NCBI GenBank assembly: GCA_002501285.1
Contig: DLSG01000054.1
Location: 1-14,334 of the forward strand
Origin: Christensenella sp. UBA7868
GTDB taxonomy: Bacteria; Bacillota; Clostridia; Christensenellales; UBA1242
Direction of reading: 5' to 3'
Length of the DNA: 14,334 nt
Below the pieces are notes generated by a model. The model had not been told where the DNA came from, searched no databases, and saw nothing but the letters and a program-made list of their open reading frames with translations. Numbering within the stretch: the stretch's first letter is position 1; every line of letters begins with the position of its first letter. Positions 12,292 through 14,334 of the stretch are shown here, in pieces. The position numbers and the translations under genes are program-made.

Positions 12292-12459
12292 ATGAAAATT
12301 AAAGGCAAAAATTATAAGTTGATTAGTGTTTATTCAGACACTAAGTTCAGAGAAAAAGATATATTTTTATTCGAGCATGAAAGTGGATATAAAACGTGCT
12401 TTTTTAGATTAGACTTAAAAGTGTTTCGATTATGGAAAGATGGCGAGGGAGATGATTAA
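12292..12459 (+). CDS. Small hypothetical protein, 55 aa
   Basis: A short gene with ribosome site TGAGGTAG and an ATG at good spacing, ending 3 bases before the next ATG. The product is beta-rich and aromatic (MKIKGKNYKLISVYSDTKFREKDIFLFEHESGYKTCFFRLDLKVFRLWKDGEGDD) with an acidic tail. It looks like a small compact domain. No family is recognised. Its stop region carries GGCGAGGGAGATGA, which supplies the ribosome site for the nuclease gene. Confidence 0.75.
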   Translation: MKIKGKNYKLISVYSDTKFREKDIFLFEHESGYKTCFFRLDLKVFRLWKDGEGDD

Positions 12460-12462
12460 CGA

Positions 12463-12816
12463 ATGATAAATAGTAAAAAAAAGGGAAGTAAGGGCGAATT
12501 AGAATTAGCCAATAAGCTAAAGAACGAGTATGGATTTAATTGCAGAAGAAGCCAACAATTTTGTGGTAAAGGTGGAGAAAGTGCTGATGTGATTGGCTTG
12601 CCGTTTATACATATCGAATGCAAGAGAGTTGAAAAATTAAACATAGATGAGGCATTAAATCAAGCTAAAAAAGACACGAAGTCATATAGAATACCTTGCG
12701 TATTTCATAGAAAAAATCGTACTAGTTGGAAAGTAACAATGGATCTAGATGATTGGATGAATTTATATAGTGAGTATTATAGTTCAATGATACTTGCAGG
12801 AAGGGAGGATAATTGA
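12463..12816 (+). CDS. PD-(D/E)XK nuclease, Holliday-junction-resolvase-like, 117 aa
   Basis: The order of catalytic residues fits an archaeal Hjc-like or phage resolvase nuclease: Glu12 in KKGSKGELELANKL, Asp42 in GGESADVIGLP, and Glu52/Lys54 in HIECKRVE, with RRSQQFCGKGGESADVI matching the conserved strand pattern before the active-site Asp. All catalytic positions are present. It would resolve or cleave branched phage DNA during replication and recombination. The stop overlaps the start of the methyltransferase-like gene (ATGA-type overlap), so the two may act together. The last 30 residues are a helical tail (DLDDWMNLYSEYYSSMILAG). Confidence 0.88.
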   Translation: MINSKKKGSKGELELANKLKNEYGFNCRRSQQFCGKGGESADVIGLPFIHIECKRVEKLNIDEALNQAKKDTKSYRIPCVFHRKNRTSWKVTMDLDDWMNLYSEYYSSMILAGREDN

Positions 12817-13475
12817 TGTATCATTGTTTTTTTGAGCAGAGTGGAACGTTCAAGAATGAATTTAAAAAGCTTGGATATGAGGCTATCGATTATGATATTC
12901 AAAACGAGTTTGGAGAAACGGATGTTGTAATTGATTTATTTGCAGAGATAGATAGAGCATATAAGCATGAAACAAGTATTTTTGATGATATAACTAATGA
13001 GGATATGATCTTGGCATTTTTTCCTTGTATACGATTTGAAAATCAAATACAGATGTTTTTTAGAGGAGTTGCATTTCAACAAAAAAAATGGTCAGATGAA
13101 CAAAAACTCGAGTATTGCTTAAAGTTGCATAATGAATTACATAGCTTATATGAGCTAGTGGCTAAATTATCGATAGTGTGTTTAAAAAGAAAAATACCAC
13201 TCATTATTGAAAACCCTTACAGTTCAACACATTATTTAGTTAAATATTTTCCAATTACGAGTAAAATAATTGACTTAGACAGGACCAAAAAAGGTGATTA
13301 TTTTAAAAAGCCAACGCAATACTGGTTTATAGGGTGCGAACCAAAAAACAATATGATATTTGAAGCGCAATATATGTGTAAAAAACACATAGTAGAACAA
13401 ACAAGGAGTGGAATAGAGAGAAGCTTAATATCAAGAGAATACGCAAGTAGATTTATAAGAGAATATATTGTTTAA
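12816..13475 (+). CDS. Cytosine-C5-methyltransferase-like protein, 219 aa
   Basis: The start at ATG 12816 is 7 bases after GGGAGG. Residues 4-28 (CFFEQSGTFKNEFKKLGYEAIDYDI) are like motif I of the C5-methyltransferase SAM-binding fold. FFPCIRFEN carries a Pro70-Cys71 pair like the catalytic PC of motif IV. PLIIENP (132-134) corresponds to the ENV/ENP motif VI, and KPTQYWFIG resembles a motif VIII region. It is far shorter than usual C5 enzymes (over 300 residues) and has no room for a normal target-recognition domain. It could be a minimal phage DNA modifier or an inactive relative. It directly follows, and is coupled to, the PD-(D/E)XK nuclease. SAM-fold assignment is fair; activity is unproven. 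Confidence 0.66.
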   Translation: MYHCFFEQSGTFKNEFKKLGYEAIDYDIQNEFGETDVVIDLFAEIDRAYKHETSIFDDITNEDMILAFFPCIRFENQIQMFFRGVAFQQKKWSDEQKLEYCLKLHNELHSLYELVAKLSIVCLKRKIPLIIENPYSSTHYLVKYFPITSKIIDLDRTKKGDYFKKPTQYWFIGCEPKNNMIFEAQYMCKKHIVEQTRSGIERSLISREYASRFIREYIV

Positions 13476-13485
13476 GAGGTGGAAA

Positions 13486-13791
13486 ATGAACAGAGCAGAA
13501 CGTAGAAGATATAGTAGTTTAGGAATTAGCAATAAAGAAATAATGGACAAGACTTTGTCAGATATGCGAGAACAAGGAATTAAAGAAGGCATGAGAATGT
13601 GTGAAGAAATTGTATTTTATATGACTGCATATTCACTTAAATTAGAATTTGGATTAGGTCAAAAAAGATTACAAAAGGCTATGCGAAGAGTATTTGATAA
13701 TATCGATGCATTTAGAACAGGACATTTAAATTCTAGTGATTATGATGTGATAAAAAGTGAAATGAACAAGTTAGGAGTAAGTATAAAATAA
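13486..13791 (+). CDS. Conserved small phage protein, 101 aa
   Basis: Starts at ATG 13486 after AGAGGTGG (13475-13482); a longer frame from TTG 13468 would overlap the ribosome site. The product (MNRAERRRYSSLGISNKEIMDKTLSDMREQGIKEGMRMCEEIVFYMTAYSLKLEFGLGQKRLQKAMRRVFDNIDAFRTGHLNSSDYDVIKSEMNKLGVSI) is helical with a basic start. It resembles a widespread family of small phage proteins near the late-gene switch, but no function is known. It has no membrane segment. Confidence 0.82.
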   Translation: MNRAERRRYSSLGISNKEIMDKTLSDMREQGIKEGMRMCEEIVFYMTAYSLKLEFGLGQKRLQKAMRRVFDNIDAFRTGHLNSSDYDVIKSEMNKLGVSIK

Positions 13792-13837
13792 TATCAAACA
13801 AAGCGAAATGAAGAATTGATAGATAGGAGGAACAGAT

Positions 13838-14050
13838 ATGATATTTAATTTAATAATGTTTTTTAGTTTATGTTTAGGAATGTTTTATTTATACCATGTT
13901 ATCGATAGCATAGTTAATATATTTTATGACGGATTTACGGAAGAGAGAGTAGTGGAATTTGCTTTTCATGCAGGTCTTGGATGGATAATTTTAATGAATA
14001 CAGCAACGATTATGGCATATTTATTTTGGCTTGTAAAAGGAGGTATTTAA
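13838..14050 (+). CDS. Small two-helix membrane protein, 70 aa
   Basis: AGGAGG lies 7 bases before the ATG. Two hydrophobic segments, about residues 2-30 (IFNLIMFFSLCLGMFYLYHVIDSIVNIFY) and 46-66 (GLGWIILMNTATIMAYLFWLV), flank a charged turn (DGFTEERVVEF). It would be an integral membrane protein with a short loop. Short membrane proteins of this kind are frequent in phage early regions and could alter the host envelope or block a superinfecting phage; this cannot be decided here. Its stop is 1 base before the start of the next gene. Confidence 0.82.
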   Translation: MIFNLIMFFSLCLGMFYLYHVIDSIVNIFYDGFTEERVVEFAFHAGLGWIILMNTATIMAYLFWLVKGGI

Positions 14051-14051
14051 G

Positions 14052-14334
14052 ATGAATGAAATAGAAAAATTAAAAGAGAAACAAGAGGAATTAAAAAGAG
14101 GATTAGAAGAGCTAGAAATGCAAATAAAAGAGTTAAAGCAGAATGGTATAGAAGAAAATTGCAAGAGATGGGGAGCTAATCAAGATGAAAGATATTGTTT
14201 TATTAGCTCAAGTGGTCAAGTAAATTATACAGTGGAAATAAGTGACGGCCTCGATAAAGCATTATACGAAATAGGAAATTATTTTAAAACGAAAGAAGAA
14301 GCCGAAAAAGCAGTAGAAAAAATAAAAATATACA
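14052..14334 (+). CDS. Conserved phage protein, truncated by window end
   Basis: The N-terminal part is a coiled coil (EIEKLKEKQEELKRGLEELEMQIKELKQ). The rest matches a recurring phage module with W-x(n)-Y/F-FIS-S-G and a GNYFKTKEEAEKAVEKIKI end: CKRWGANQDERYCFISSSGQVNYTVEISDGLDKALYEIGNYFKTKEEAEKAVEKI. Many phages have this unit in varying arrangements; its function is not established. The gene runs past 14334 and at least 94 codons are present. The start overlaps the region just after the membrane protein, with GGAGG at 14039-14043. Confidence 0.8.
   Translation, partial: MNEIEKLKEKQEELKRGLEELEMQIKELKQNGIEENCKRWGANQDERYCFISSSGQVNYTVEISDGLDKALYEIGNYFKTKEEAEKAVEKIKIY

Overview
The window looks like the lysogeny and early-gene half of a temperate phage or prophage from a low-GC, Gram-positive host, probably a spore-forming member of the Clostridia or a related Firmicutes group. 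The evidence is the AT-rich sequence, strong AGGAGG-type ribosome sites, AGA-dominated arginine codons, a large serine integrase, a DUF1351-Bet-metallohydrolase-SSB recombination cluster of the kind found in Firmicutes phages, and a small Spo0E-like protein. No structural, packaging or lysis gene is present, and I see no tRNA, rRNA or CRISPR array.

Left end (1-1155, + strand): a small unrecognised gene with an intrinsic terminator, then a two-gene unit of an XRE-type regulator overlapping a Spo0E-like protein, then a 37-residue basic peptide and a strong hairpin. This could be flanking host DNA or the lysogenic-conversion segment next to the attachment site; the sequence alone does not decide. 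Lysogeny block (1165-4017, - strand): large serine integrase, a membrane-anchored coiled-coil protein with a C-terminal Cys/His site, and an S24-type (CI/LexA-like) repressor. Switch (4038-4150): four related 13-bp operators between the repressor and a Cro-like gene, with a near-consensus rightward promoter built around the best operator.

Early block (4166-14334, + strand): Cro-like protein, several small proteins (zinc ribbon, a second HTH protein, a membrane coiled-coil protein), then the recombination cluster: DUF1351 protein, Bet single-strand annealing protein, metallo-beta-lactamase-fold hydrolase, a conserved phage protein, HNH nuclease and SSB. Two NUMOD4/HNH homing-type endonuclease genes sit inside this cluster, one just before bet and one just after ssb. 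A non-coding segment with two hairpins (10850-10947) precedes the replication module: a DnaD-like initiator whose gene carries 12-bp repeats (candidate origin) and a zinc-bearing putative helicase loader. Then follow a PD-(D/E)XK nuclease, a cytosine-methyltransferase-like protein and small phage proteins; the last gene runs off the window.

The most notable points are: ssb appears to carry a one-base frameshift that removes a canonical acidic C-terminal tip; an in-phase 12-bp iteron array lies in the initiator gene; an XRE/Spo0E pair is next to a lysogeny module; and a structured RNA element lies ahead of the replication genes.
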